A DNA stretch of 10,127 nucleotides from Deltaproteobacteria bacterium (GTDB lineage: Bacteria > Desulfobacterota > Syntrophia > Syntrophales > UBA2210), in assembly GCA_030603465.1 (NCBI GenBank), contig JAUVXT010000085.1, positions 1 to 10,127 of the forward strand, in the 5' to 3' direction. The notes under the pieces were generated by a model. That model was given only the letters and a program-made list of their open reading frames with translations, was not told where the DNA came from and ran no database searches. Positions 1 to 6,528 of the stretch are shown here, piece by piece (within the stretch, counting starts at the first letter, position 1; each line of letters opens with the position of its first letter). A program made the translations under genes and the position numbers.

Positions 1-563
1 GAGGCCGAACATATCGCGTATTCTTCGGTTTCGAGGAATGCCCCGTACGGCGCGTTCCTCGCGATATTCAAAAATAGCGGCCACGGATCATCGGTGTATT
101 GAGCGTATTGTCTGACTGTATAGTTTACCTGATATGTCTCACCGCGTTCGAGGTGTCTTTTTATCTTTGCAATAACATCGAAGTACCTGTTTTTATCTAC
201 CGTTTCCGACCAGTCCGGAGGTCTCGGACAGAAGTCCATGGCAAGCTCAGACAGGTCTATGATCTCCGGTTTTTCGTAGATGCCAAACCATAGCAGCGGG
301 AACGAGGAAGGGCGGCGGGTTTTGTATGCGCGATCAAATGCCGCCGCGGCTTCGTAACTGATAAAACCGGCGGCATAGCATTGTCGCTCGTGTGTTATCT
401 TTTCCGTCAGTTGTAATTTCGGGAGTACTTCACGGATGTCGTCTGCACGAATGATCTCCGTGGGATTCGTAAAACGCAGCCACTTCCCTTTTGCAGCATC
501 GTGTATGATAACTGTATTGATCATTGTGGTATTGAGATGTTCGCGAGAGCTGGGCGATACCAT
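1..563 (-). pseudogene. pabB: Aminodeoxychorismate synthase component I (PabB), N-terminal part, frameshifted, runs off the window
   Basis: PabB makes 4-amino-4-deoxychorismate from chorismate and glutamine-derived ammonia for folate synthesis in the cytoplasm. Reading from ATG at 563-561 gives a PabB-style N-terminus containing KGKWLRFTNPTEII and DDIREVLPE. The frame then breaks near 413-420, and the rest continues in another frame with hallmark blocks: AAGFISYEAAAAFD, PLLWFGIYEKPE, then RGETYQVNYTVR and NAPYGAFLETEEYAICSAS at the window edge. That order (GFISYEA, then YQVNYT, then YGA-L) is characteristic of PabB and distinguishes it from TrpE and menaquinone or siderophore isochorismate synthases. 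The ATG is preceded by AGGAT on the minus strand. One base too many in the AATTTC stretch explains the break. Since folate synthesis is usually needed, a sequencing error is a serious alternative to real loss. Family assignment is firm; broken status is less certain. Confidence 0.85.
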
Positions 564-603
564 TCTAAATTTATCCTTTTCTTTCCATATTTGTTGGGGC
601 TTT

Positions 604-618
604 GAGCAAAACCTGCTC
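604..618. repeat. Small hairpin between pabB and the lipoprotein fragment
   Basis: GAGCA (604-608) and TGCTC (614-618) form a 5-bp perfect inverted repeat with a 5-nt loop. It lies about 40 nt upstream of the pabB start on the minus strand. There is no T-run on either side, so it is not a convincing terminator. It could be a leader hairpin of pabB or chance. Confidence 0.25.
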
Positions 619-648
619 CTGATTACCCCCATTTAATACATTAAAACC

Positions 649-825
649 TCATGTTTTTTCGATATAATCTATCAGTTCAATAACCTCATAATAGCGCCCG
701 CTCAGGCTCAGGTTCACTTCCCTAGGGGTAATTATGGTTCCACAACCGGTCAACAGAAAGAGTGGAATTGATAACCACGAAATCGCGAGTCGCAATCTGA
801 TTTGGGAAAACCGTTTTCGGTACAT
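649..825 (-). CDS. Truncated lipoprotein, 58 aa
   Basis: From ATG at 825-823, preceded by a good AGGTGG ribosome binding site, the 58-aa product has a positively charged N-terminus (MYRKRFSQIRLR), a hydrophobic segment (about residues 13-25) and a lipobox LLTGC with the lipidated Cys at residue 28. This is a classical signal peptidase II substrate. The mature part is only 31 residues and ends at TGA just after SGRYYEVIELIDYIEKT, which looks like the first helix of a TPR-type repeat. Full-length lipoproteins of this style are several hundred residues, so I infer a C-terminal truncation. The same frame extends upstream to 921, but the internal start has the better ribosome binding site and gives a sensible signal peptide. 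It lies on the same strand as and upstream of pabB. No specific function can be named. Confidence 0.5.
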   Translation of the reverse strand: MYRKRFSQIRLRLAISWLSIPLFLLTGCGTIITPREVNLSLSGRYYEVIELIDYIEKT

Positions 826-1199
826 CAGTGATCCACCTAATTTAAAACGGGATTGAACTTTAGCCACTGGCCTTATTTTTACAATCATTGATAAGAACTT
901 GCTTTTTTGAGTGAGAAGCATAGAAAGAGATACCCTTATGTGTCAAGGGAAAGTGGCTACAAGATATTGTACCCACGTGTAAAACTGCTATCAGATCACA
1001 GATTTAAGACAGCGCAATAATATCGTGATCAAAAACTTTAAATCTAAAAGTTCATACAGCTTTATTCTATCCAAACTTATTCTGTCGACTTCTTGAGTAC
1101 AGGCACATGATAAATCTGTGCGGGGTGTAGCTCTCCAGACGCAACTTTATTAACCCCCATAAAGTGTGGCATCAAGTTCTTTTTTATAAACGTGCTAAA
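826..1199. other. Intergenic stretch without recognisable features
   Basis: This AT-rich stretch has no ORF with coding character on either strand and no RNA gene or strong repeat that I can recognise. A TATAAA at 1185-1190 could serve as a -10 element for the structured block that follows, but no matching -35 is visible. Confidence 0.5.
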
Positions 1200-1366
1200 A
1201 CGGGACTGGTTGGGGGCGAGCGGAGAGCCTATTCCCGTCCTTTGCAGATCGATACATATCCGCTGCCCGATAAGAGCTTCTTACCAGCGGGGAACTGGCG
1301 ACACCAGGAAAACCGCGGTCCAACGCTTCGCTTCTTTCGTGCTTTACCCTGTTTTCCATATGGACC
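1200..1366. other. GC-rich block with nested inverted repeats; possible structured RNA or mobile palindromic element
   Basis: Within about 170 nt, several inverted repeats follow one another. ACGGGA (1200-1205) pairs with TCCCGT (1233-1238). CCGCTG (1260-1265) pairs with CAGCGG (1285-1290), enclosing a second stem of TAAGA (1271-1275) with TCTTA (1279-1283) closed by a 3-nt loop. CTGG (1295-1298) pairs with CCAG (1304-1307). GGAAAAC (1307-1313) pairs with GTTTTCC (1351-1357), while GGTCCA (1317-1322) pairs with TGGACC (1361-1366), an interleaved order as in a pseudoknot. The block is GC-richer than its flanks. Open frames on both strands overlap it, but none has a good ribosome binding site or recognisable protein character, so I favour non-coding. 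It ends just before the TTGACA of the toxin-antitoxin promoter. It could be a small RNA, a leader, or a transposed palindromic element. Confidence 0.35.
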
Positions 1367-1376
1367 AAATTTTCCC

Positions 1377-1405
1377 TTGACAAAGTACCACAATAGGTAC
1401 ATGTT
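1377..1405 (+). promoter_or_regulatory. Promoter of the toxin-antitoxin operon
   Basis: A perfect -35 TTGACA lies at 1377-1382. A 17-nt spacer leads to CATGTT (1400-1405), a weak -10; TACATG at 1398-1403 is the alternative. The first gene starts 13 nt further on, so the transcript would have a short leader with AGGAG (1406-1410) as ribosome binding site, 7 nt before ATG. Confidence 0.5.
1385..1400. promoter_or_regulatory. Dyad operator inside the toxin-antitoxin promoter
   Basis: GTACC (1385-1389) and GGTAC (1396-1400) are a perfect inverted repeat separated by ACAATA. The dyad fills the spacer between -35 and -10, where binding of a HigA-type antitoxin would block RNA polymerase. Autoregulation through such dyads is known for HigBA and related systems; that HigA binds here is inference. 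Confidence 0.5.
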
Positions 1406-1417
1406 AGGAGAATAAAA

Positions 1418-1765
1418 ATGAGCCATTATCTATCGGTGGTATTTTTTAAAACAGATGCCGGCAATGAACCGGCACGAAATTGGTTAAAGGAGCTATCTCG
1501 TGAGGAAAAAAAGATAATCGGTACGGACATAAAAACAGTTCAGTATGGTTGGCCAATTGGCATGCCTTTGGTTAAATCGCTGCATGATGGTTTATGGGAG
1601 ATCAGATCTGAATTGGGCGACCGAATAGCTCGTACATTTTTCACAATACATAACAAGCAAATCGTTCTTCTACACGGGATCATAAAGAAGGGGCAAAAAA
1701 TACCGAAAGCTGATTTAGAATTAGCAAGAAATAGATTGTCTAAGTTTGTAAGAGAGGCAAGATAA
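1418..1765 (+). CDS. higB: HigB-like toxin (RelE superfamily, phage Gp49-like)
   Basis: The 115-aa product matches the pattern of Gp49-like/HigB toxins (PF05973): an N-terminal strand (SVVFFKTDAGNEPARNWL), the central GWPIGMPLVKSLHDGLWEIR, RIARTFFTIH at 69-78, LLHGIIKKGQKIP at 84-96, and a C-terminal helix starting ELARNRL. In this family the protein is a ribosome-associated mRNA endonuclease that arrests translation until neutralised by its HTH antitoxin. Basic and His residues in WEIRS (60-64), RIAR and LLHGIIKK are the likely RNA-cleaving face. AGGAG lies 7 nt before the ATG. Length is normal and there are no lesions. Gene order is toxin first, with the antitoxin start 4 nt after the toxin stop, as in higBA operons. 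Whether it is active is unknown. Confidence 0.9.
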   Translation: MSHYLSVVFFKTDAGNEPARNWLKELSREEKKIIGTDIKTVQYGWPIGMPLVKSLHDGLWEIRSELGDRIARTFFTIHNKQIVLLHGIIKKGQKIPKADLELARNRLSKFVREAR

Positions 1766-1769
1766 TAAA

Positions 1770-2051
1770 ATGAAGCATAAGAATATAGGCAGTAAATTTG
1801 ATGATTTTCTCGAAGAAGAGGGGTTACTCGGCGAAGTTGAGGAAAAAGCCCTCAAAAGGGTTATCGCACTTCAGGTTGAACTGCTAATGAAGGAGAAAAA
1901 TCTGTCAAAGACAGCTATGGCCAAAAGAATGCAGACGAGTCGATCGTCTCTTGACAGGCTGCTTGATCCCTGCAATGAATCAGTGACTTTTCATACTATG
2001 AAGAAGGCCGCTTCTGCCGTGGGAAGAAAACTGAAGATCGAAATGGCCTAG
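1770..2051 (+). CDS. higA: HigA-like antitoxin (XRE-family helix-turn-helix)
   Basis: The 93-aa product begins with the GSKFDDFLEEEGLL segment typical of antitoxins paired with Gp49-like toxins, followed by a helix (about 22-43) and an XRE-type helix-turn-helix at about 45-66 (LSKTAMAKRMQTSRSSLDRLL). The C-terminus SVTFHTMKKAASAVGRKLKI is also typical. It would neutralise the toxin by direct binding and repress the operon through the GTACC-GGTAC dyad upstream. It starts 4 nt after the toxin stop; GAGAGG some 13 nt upstream is a distant ribosome binding site, so translational coupling to the toxin gene is likely. Length is normal and the frame is intact. Confidence 0.88.
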   Translation: MKHKNIGSKFDDFLEEEGLLGEVEEKALKRVIALQVELLMKEKNLSKTAMAKRMQTSRSSLDRLLDPCNESVTFHTMKKAASAVGRKLKIEMA

Positions 2052-2053
2052 CT

Positions 2054-2197
2054 AAAGAAATCAGCTATCTGGATTTCCCTGTCCGGATACAGAACCTGAA
2101 CACCGGAGAGACCTGCACAGGCCGCCTGACCATTACCGGGAATCACCAAATATACCTGCCAATAGAAATCCAGAAGATGCTGAAAGACGCAGGGTGA
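2054..2197 (+). pseudogene. Orphan coding remnant without a start codon
   Basis: A reading frame ending at TGA 2195-2197 encodes a protein-like stretch including YLDFPVRIQNLNTGE and GRLTITGNHQIYLPIEIQ, then KMLKDAG. It overlaps the end of the antitoxin gene in another frame and has no ATG, GTG or TTG in frame. ATG at 2043-2045 would enter this frame if one base were removed just after it, so an indel may have destroyed the start. I do not recognise the family. It could be a third small gene of the operon, now broken, or chance. Confidence 0.35.
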
Positions 2198-2243
2198 ACA
2201 AGGATACAACTGCTGTAAAAATAAAGGCACAGAAACACAAAGT

Positions 2244-2268
2244 GGGAGCCCCTGGCCTTTAGGCTCCC
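2244..2268. repeat. Hairpin before the ParB-like gene
   Basis: GGGAGCC (2244-2250) and GGCTCCC (2262-2268) form a perfect 7-bp stem with an 11-nt loop. There is no following T-run, so it is not a standard intrinsic terminator. It ends 2 nt before the GGAG ribosome binding site (2270-2273) of the next gene, where it could influence translation or protect the message end. Confidence 0.45.
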
Positions 2269-2279
2269 TGGAGTAATCT

Positions 2280-3113
2280 ATGAAATCTGCAAAATCCATG
2301 GATTCAAAACTGAATATCGAAAATTCAACATTGCTTTTCCCTGTTTCCGATTTAACGTGGGATAAGTTTATCTATCCCAGAGCGGGGAAGAGCGACAAGA
2401 CCATCAGCGCCTATGTTGAAGCCCTTGAGATCGGCGCTCAATTTCCGCCAATCAAGATTCAACGGGTCTTCAACTATACAGGTGACGATGAAACCACAGA
2501 ATCAACGGTAATCGTGGACGGCATCCACCGCTGGCATGCCTTTAAGGAAAAGGGAAACAAGAAGATTTCCGCAGTTGAATGGAAGGACACACCCATCGAC
2601 TACGAGAAAAACAGAGTAGCCCTTCTCCTCGAATCAGCGAAATGCAATACCAGCCATGGCGATCGACTGAGCGCCTCCGACAAAAAACGCGTCGCCCGAG
2701 ATATCGCATCAACAGACCCGGAATGCAGATGGACTGAAGAGGCCATTGGAGAAAAACTTGGTGTTACCCAACAGACCGTCAACACATGGATCTCCGATAT
2801 CCGTGTCCGGCAGAAAACAAGCCGAAACACCATTATCATCCGCTTGAGCCGCCTTGGATGGCCCCAGGAGCAGATCGCGGAGATAGTTGGTGTAAGTCGA
2901 AACAGAATATCGGAAATTGTCGGAAATACAAATTTTGGTAATATCGACACTCTACTCTCATTGGGTCACGACATGGAATACATCGCCCGGCATTACACAA
3001 TGGACCTTCTTCTTGCTTGGGCCTTGCGACTGGAAGGAAAGACAGATCGATCACCATATTCGACTATTACCGGCTTCTATCAAAAACAGGATGGAAAACA
3101 ACCCATCGGATAG
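2280..3113 (+). CDS. ParB/sulfiredoxin-fold nuclease-like protein with two HTH segments, probably C-terminally truncated
   Basis: The 277-aa product starts with a ParB N-terminal (PF02195-like) domain at about 18-105. It has the sequence TISAYVEALEIGAQFPPIKI and the signature DGIHRWHA at 80-87. The helical segment 128-175 holds one helix-turn-helix (WTEEAIGEKLGVTQQTVNTW, 151-170), and a second lies at about 193-213 (GWPQEQIAEIVGVSRNRISEI). This resembles accessory ParB-like proteins whose longer relatives, as I recall them, continue into an adenine/cytosine DNA methyltransferase domain; after LRLEGKTD (250-256) the sequence here departs into a low-quality tail of about 20 residues. GGAG lies 6 nt before ATG. 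It is not next to a parA gene, so a partition role is unlikely; DNA binding or modification is more plausible. Domain call good, truncation inferred. Confidence 0.7.
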   Translation: MKSAKSMDSKLNIENSTLLFPVSDLTWDKFIYPRAGKSDKTISAYVEALEIGAQFPPIKIQRVFNYTGDDETTESTVIVDGIHRWHAFKEKGNKKISAVEWKDTPIDYEKNRVALLLESAKCNTSHGDRLSASDKKRVARDIASTDPECRWTEEAIGEKLGVTQQTVNTWISDIRVRQKTSRNTIIIRLSRLGWPQEQIAEIVGVSRNRISEIVGNTNFGNIDTLLSLGHDMEYIARHYTMDLLLAWALRLEGKTDRSPYSTITGFYQKQDGKQPIG

Positions 3114-3390
3114 AATGCCCCCTGTCCTCTGAACGCATGAGCGGGAACCAGGTACAGAGAATGCAGGATAAACGCATCCTCGGAACAGTTGGAAGAACCC
3201 TGCTCATCGCAAAAAGATCGTAATGAACCAGCGTTCATCCCGTTAAATTTCGCAGGACAGCGTAGCGCATTTGACCAGCGCCCGCCCCGCGGCAATTATA
3301 ATGACACTTGGAAAGCGAATGCCTTTCACAAGTTCAGAAGGAAACAACGTTACCCCATTACTTTATTGGTCAGACGATGATTTGCAATGA
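3114..3390. other. Gap between convergent genes, no supported gene
   Basis: The ParB-like gene and the 612-aa gene converge here. Short open frames exist (one at 3189-3380, plus strand) but lack ribosome binding sites and recognisable protein character. I looked for the missing methyltransferase domain (DPPY-like motif) in all frames and did not find it. No strong terminator is visible. Confidence 0.45.
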
Positions 3391-5229
3391 TTAAACTTCC
3401 CTTGGAGAAGCTGAGACAGATTGGGCAAGCCGTACCATCTTGCTGTCGAGGACGGCAACATGGGCCGGAACTTTGTGAAAGGTCTCCGGTTTGTAATGTT
3501 GTATAAGATCATCGATCATATCGACGGAGAATTCTTCCCAGTTCAATACATACTGTATTACACGCGCAAAATTATCTGGAAATTTTTCCGCCATCTTACG
3601 AAAAGGTATGTCGGATATGGAATCCGATTCCAGATATCCCTCGATAACATCTTTCACTTTACGCTTTTTTATCCAACCGCCTGTGTGTGCATCGGGATTT
3701 CTGAATATATCAACGAACAAACTCCATTCCTCCAGGAACGTGACTCCTTCAAGGGGATCACACAGCATCCCCACATCGGGCTGCTTCAGCAAGGTTTCAG
3801 GATAATTTATCCAGGGGAGCTTGTATACTTTCCCCTCTTCCCTTTTATACTTTTCAGCCTTTGAAAGACCAGTTTGGGGATCCTTTTTTTCAAACATCAG
3901 ATACCTTAAAAATTCCTGATGTCTTTGAACCACTTCCCGACCGGAACCAATCAATTCATCGGAGCCGAAATAGCCGACAAACTCATCATAATCTTTTCGG
4001 ATCAGTTCCATGCTTTTCTTCAGTTTTTCTTCATTATCTTTAAAGGCCATTAGGGGATATCGAGTCTGAATTTTTAAGGCGGTCCTGTAAATATCAGCCC
4101 TTTCTTTATCGCTTCCATCGCATGGCATCTTGACGGCAAATCCGGAAAAGGTATGAAAATCCCGAACTGGAACGATTCGCGCGCCCATGAAATCGCCGAT
4201 CTCAAAGGAAAGCGAATCCTCAATCGAAACGGTGGGGTAGACCATATATTCCCGCTCATTGATGAGGTTCTTCATGTGATATCCGTCCGATCCTTTTCCC
4301 TTTATCTCAAAAATTCCATTTATAACGTCCCGCCATCCGAGTATCATCTTACGTACGTCCCTGCTCATAAGATCACCATGCGCCTCGACGAATCTTTCCG
4401 GAAAGGTATCCCCTGATTCCGATTCCCATTCCAGGACATACCAGTCCAGGAATGAAGCGCTGTATTCCTCTTTCATATCCTTGAGACGTTTTGCTTCTCC
4501 AGAATACTCAGATTTTGCGTCATTGAATTCTTCATTGAATTCGGGATTCGTGGAAAATTTTATCAACGCGCCCTTGATATCCCCGATACGATCCAGTTGC
4601 TTTCTTGAAGGACCATCTTTTCCTATCTTTATGGGATCTTTCAGCATATTCAAATCAACCTCAAGTTCATCGAATAAAAAATCATCTTCTTCTTCATCGA
4701 GCATGAAAAGAGGTTTTCCATCCACCCCGAACAGATCGAGATCAATATTGTCTGCATCGAGGGGATCCAGCATACGCATCCATACCTTGTAATCCCCGGG
4801 AAGTTTAATGCCCCATTTCTTCGCCCACTCAACACCCCCATGTATTATCGAAGATGCAAATGTCAGGTCGCATGACTCCAGCGGCAAATCATCTTCGACG
4901 CTTTTTGACTTAATCGTATCGATATCGCTGGATGTAAGTCCATAATCCCCCCATGCATCTTTGAGACCGAAACCGGTCAGATCGATAAAGAAGGTCACCA
5001 TCACGAGCCCTGTTGGGGCTTCTCTGACGATGAATATTGTTGCCATTTTCATGTCCTGCCAGTTCTCGTTAATCAGGCAGGAGTGCAGCGGGTGATGATA
5101 CCTCAATGCCTCCCCGAGGAGAGGATCACGGCGCAGGATGGCGGGCATTGCCGTCCTTTTTGCCCTCTGTTTTTTCAGTTTCTGTTCCTTTTTCTTTGTT
5201 CGTTTTTCACCTTTCCGTTGTCTTACCAC
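3391..5229 (-). CDS. Uncharacterised 612-aa protein
   Basis: I do not recognise a named family. The product begins with GTG (5229-5227) preceded by AAAGGA; the first 28 residues are very basic (KKKEQKLKKQRAKR). A first domain (about 33-175) contains HPLHSCLINENW, TIFIVREAPTGLVMVTFF and ASSIIHGGVEWAKKWGI, and ends with DLFGVDGKPLF. From memory, this resembles the N-terminal domain of some SEC-C-motif proteins, but the Cys-rich SEC-C motif itself is absent. An acidic stretch follows (LDEEEDDFLFDELE, 177-190). A second domain at about 255-370 includes FLDWYVLEWES and EIGDFMGARIVPV. The last 240 residues are mainly helical and charged. No signal peptide or membrane segment is seen, so it is probably cytoplasmic. 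The frame is intact over 1.8 kb, in contrast to its neighbours. Internal ATG codons are possible alternative starts. Confidence 0.75.
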   Translation of the reverse strand: MVRQRKGEKRTKKKEQKLKKQRAKRTAMPAILRRDPLLGEALRYHHPLHSCLINENWQDMKMATIFIVREAPTGLVMVTFFIDLTGFGLKDAWGDYGLTSSDIDTIKSKSVEDDLPLESCDLTFASSIIHGGVEWAKKWGIKLPGDYKVWMRMLDPLDADNIDLDLFGVDGKPLFMLDEEEDDFLFDELEVDLNMLKDPIKIGKDGPSRKQLDRIGDIKGALIKFSTNPEFNEEFNDAKSEYSGEAKRLKDMKEEYSASFLDWYVLEWESESGDTFPERFVEAHGDLMSRDVRKMILGWRDVINGIFEIKGKGSDGYHMKNLINEREYMVYPTVSIEDSLSFEIGDFMGARIVPVRDFHTFSGFAVKMPCDGSDKERADIYRTALKIQTRYPLMAFKDNEEKLKKSMELIRKDYDEFVGYFGSDELIGSGREVVQRHQEFLRYLMFEKKDPQTGLSKAEKYKREEGKVYKLPWINYPETLLKQPDVGMLCDPLEGVTFLEEWSLFVDIFRNPDAHTGGWIKKRKVKDVIEGYLESDSISDIPFRKMAEKFPDNFARVIQYVLNWEEFSVDMIDDLIQHYKPETFHKVPAHVAVLDSKMVRLAQSVSASPREV

Positions 5230-5273
5230 TTGCTGCTATCCTTTCATATGTTCTCATTATTTATAAGCCGTTC

Positions 5274-5286
5274 CCGGAATTTCCGG
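5274..5286. promoter_or_regulatory. Perfect dyad upstream of the 612-aa gene
   Basis: CCGGAA and TTCCGG flank a single central T, giving a 13-bp perfect palindrome about 45 nt before the GTG start of the 612-aa gene. On the minus strand a TATAAA-like sequence follows between dyad and start, so the dyad would sit near the -35 position. It is a candidate repressor site; no clear -35 hexamer is visible. Confidence 0.35.
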
Positions 5287-5321
5287 CATTAGAAACAAAA
5301 CACCGGCGCATCTGCGGAACT

Positions 5322-5807
5322 CTAAGCGATATGCCAGGAAATGAAGCGTCTGAAGAAATCCGTCGTCTTGACTAAGATTCGTTCCCTGTAGATATTTTCC
5401 TGCTTTTCCCTCTTATCAATCAGAAAGCCAAAGTAGACACCGAAACGTTCCAGCACACGCAATTCAATGCAGTGCCCGACGATTTCACGGGCAGGCTTGT
5501 AGGTCTCGTAAACCGCCTCCAGCACCTGAGGATAGGCGTCAATCAGGCAATCCGCGATGACACTTCCAGCGACATAATCCATACAGCTCGATGAATACCG
5601 CCATTAACCGTATCGCCTGGAATCAGTCCTGCTCAGTTTGGCTCGGCGGAATAGAGAAGGTTGCCGATTTCTTTTTCTTGTTCCAGCGCCTCCTTCAGCT
5701 CGAACCCACATTCATTTGAACATAAAGTAAACATGAAGTCTTTACCAGCTTTTTGTGCATCAATGTCAGATAAGGATAACCGCGCTTGAACTACAGGGCA
5801 ATACCCT
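5322..5807 (-). pseudogene. Unknown coding remnant with Cys motif, fused in frame to the helicase relic
   Basis: The helicase frame runs without a stop from RGDGEG into sequence no longer helicase-like: YCPVVQARLS, then FTLCSNECGFELKEALEQE, ending at TGA 5633-5635. The spacing C-x25-C-x3-C is reminiscent of TRASH/YHS-type metal fingers, though the first interval is longer than usual. After that stop, coding-like sequence continues in a second frame (FQAIRLMAVFIELYG) and then a third (from 5582, MDYVAGSVIADCLIDAYPQ, then FRRFISWHIA, stop at 5322). I infer one gene of about 160 residues, broken by at least two frameshifts and a nonsense codon, whose 5' end was lost at the junction near 5807. 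Function unknown. Confidence 0.4.
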
Positions 5808-6525
5808 TCCCCATCGCCCCGCGTCTGGAGATACAGATCCGCCGGGATGCCGCTTTCTCGAAACTCGCTCAGATGTTGTTCACTTAGCCGTTCGTTTGGT
5901 GTCAAAAGAATAACCCGGGAAAATTCCTTGTCCTGTCCCGTTTGTTTTGCGTAATGCCGATACTGGAGGAGATTCACATGCATGAGCAGTGTTTTTCCGC
6001 TGCCGGTGGCGCTCTGCAGGCAGAATTTATTCAAGTCATCCAGGGTATATGGTGGAACGTCTTTATAATCCGCTCAATGACGGTTAAAGCGATCCACGAA
6101 TTCATTCAGGTCGAAGAGCAGTCCCTCACGATCATTAAAGTAACGATCAAGATAGATCTCGATAAATAGAAGTGTCAGCCACTGATAGTACTTCCAGACA
6201 ATAGGGCGAGAGCGTTTTTCATTTATTTTCAGCGTATGGCTGACGATATGCTGTTCATAGGTGAGAAGCTGCTCTTTGCCAACGAGGCTGGTGTTATCCC
6301 AAAATAGTTCACTCCCAACCAGGTTGTAATAGAACTTGTGAAGATTGTCGTGGTCTACTCCCTCCATACGGGGGTGGCAAGTACATGAAAGGGCCGCAGT
6401 GTCTTACCTCTCAGTGTATGTTCCCTCAGGGGATCAATCCCGAAGAGGCTTATGAGCCACTGGTTGAGAAGAAGCTTGTTACTGAATGTATGATTTTTCG
6501 GTCCCCGTGAACGTTTTCGTGCCAT
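5808..6525 (-). pseudogene. DEAD/DEAH helicase (type III restriction Res-like), N-terminal third, broken
   Basis: Starting at ATG 6525-6523, three segments make one helicase N-terminus. The first gives MARKRSRGPKNHTFSN, LLLNQWLISLFGI and LRPFHVLATPVW, and stops at TAG 6357-6355. The frame then shifts near 6358-6370 and continues with GVDHDNLHKFYYNLV, PIVWKYYQWLTLLFIEIYLD and FVDRFNRH to an in-frame TGA at 6076-6074. It goes on in the same frame with PPYTLDDLNKFCLQSATGSGKTLLMH, where SATGSGKT is the Walker A motif, and then RVILLTPNERLSEQH, a helicase motif Ia-like block. Relatives are large (roughly 900 residues) SF2 helicases associated with restriction systems; motif II and the second RecA lobe are missing. 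The start is 3 nt after the doc stop (TAAATAATG), so it was co-translated with doc. It cannot make an active enzyme. Confidence 0.75.
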
Positions 6526-6528
6526 TAT

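Noticed and set aside
1164..1426. Overlapping open frames on both strands (83 aa plus strand, 65 aa minus strand) across the GC-rich block
   Set aside because: No ribosome binding site or protein-like pattern, and the same bases carry many inverted repeats. The plus-strand frame also runs over the promoter and start of the toxin gene. Conservation at protein level would change this view.
2280..3113. Chromosome or plasmid partition protein ParB
   Set aside because: No parA neighbour or parS-like sites, and the arrangement of two HTH segments after a nuclease-like domain fits accessory ParB-fold proteins better.
3421..3864. Plus-strand open frame of 147 codons inside the 612-aa gene
   Set aside because: Antisense shadow. 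The minus frame is four times longer and has better start signals and amino-acid composition.
4481..4792. Plus-strand open frame of 103 codons, rich in Ser
   Set aside because: It is antisense to the acidic Glu/Asp-rich segment of the 612-aa protein; the Ser run is simply the complement of GAA/GAT codons.
3391..5229. SEC-C motif protein
   Set aside because: The N-terminal domain is reminiscent of proteins that carry SEC-C, but the CxCGSGKxxKxC metal-binding motif is absent from the whole 612-aa sequence.
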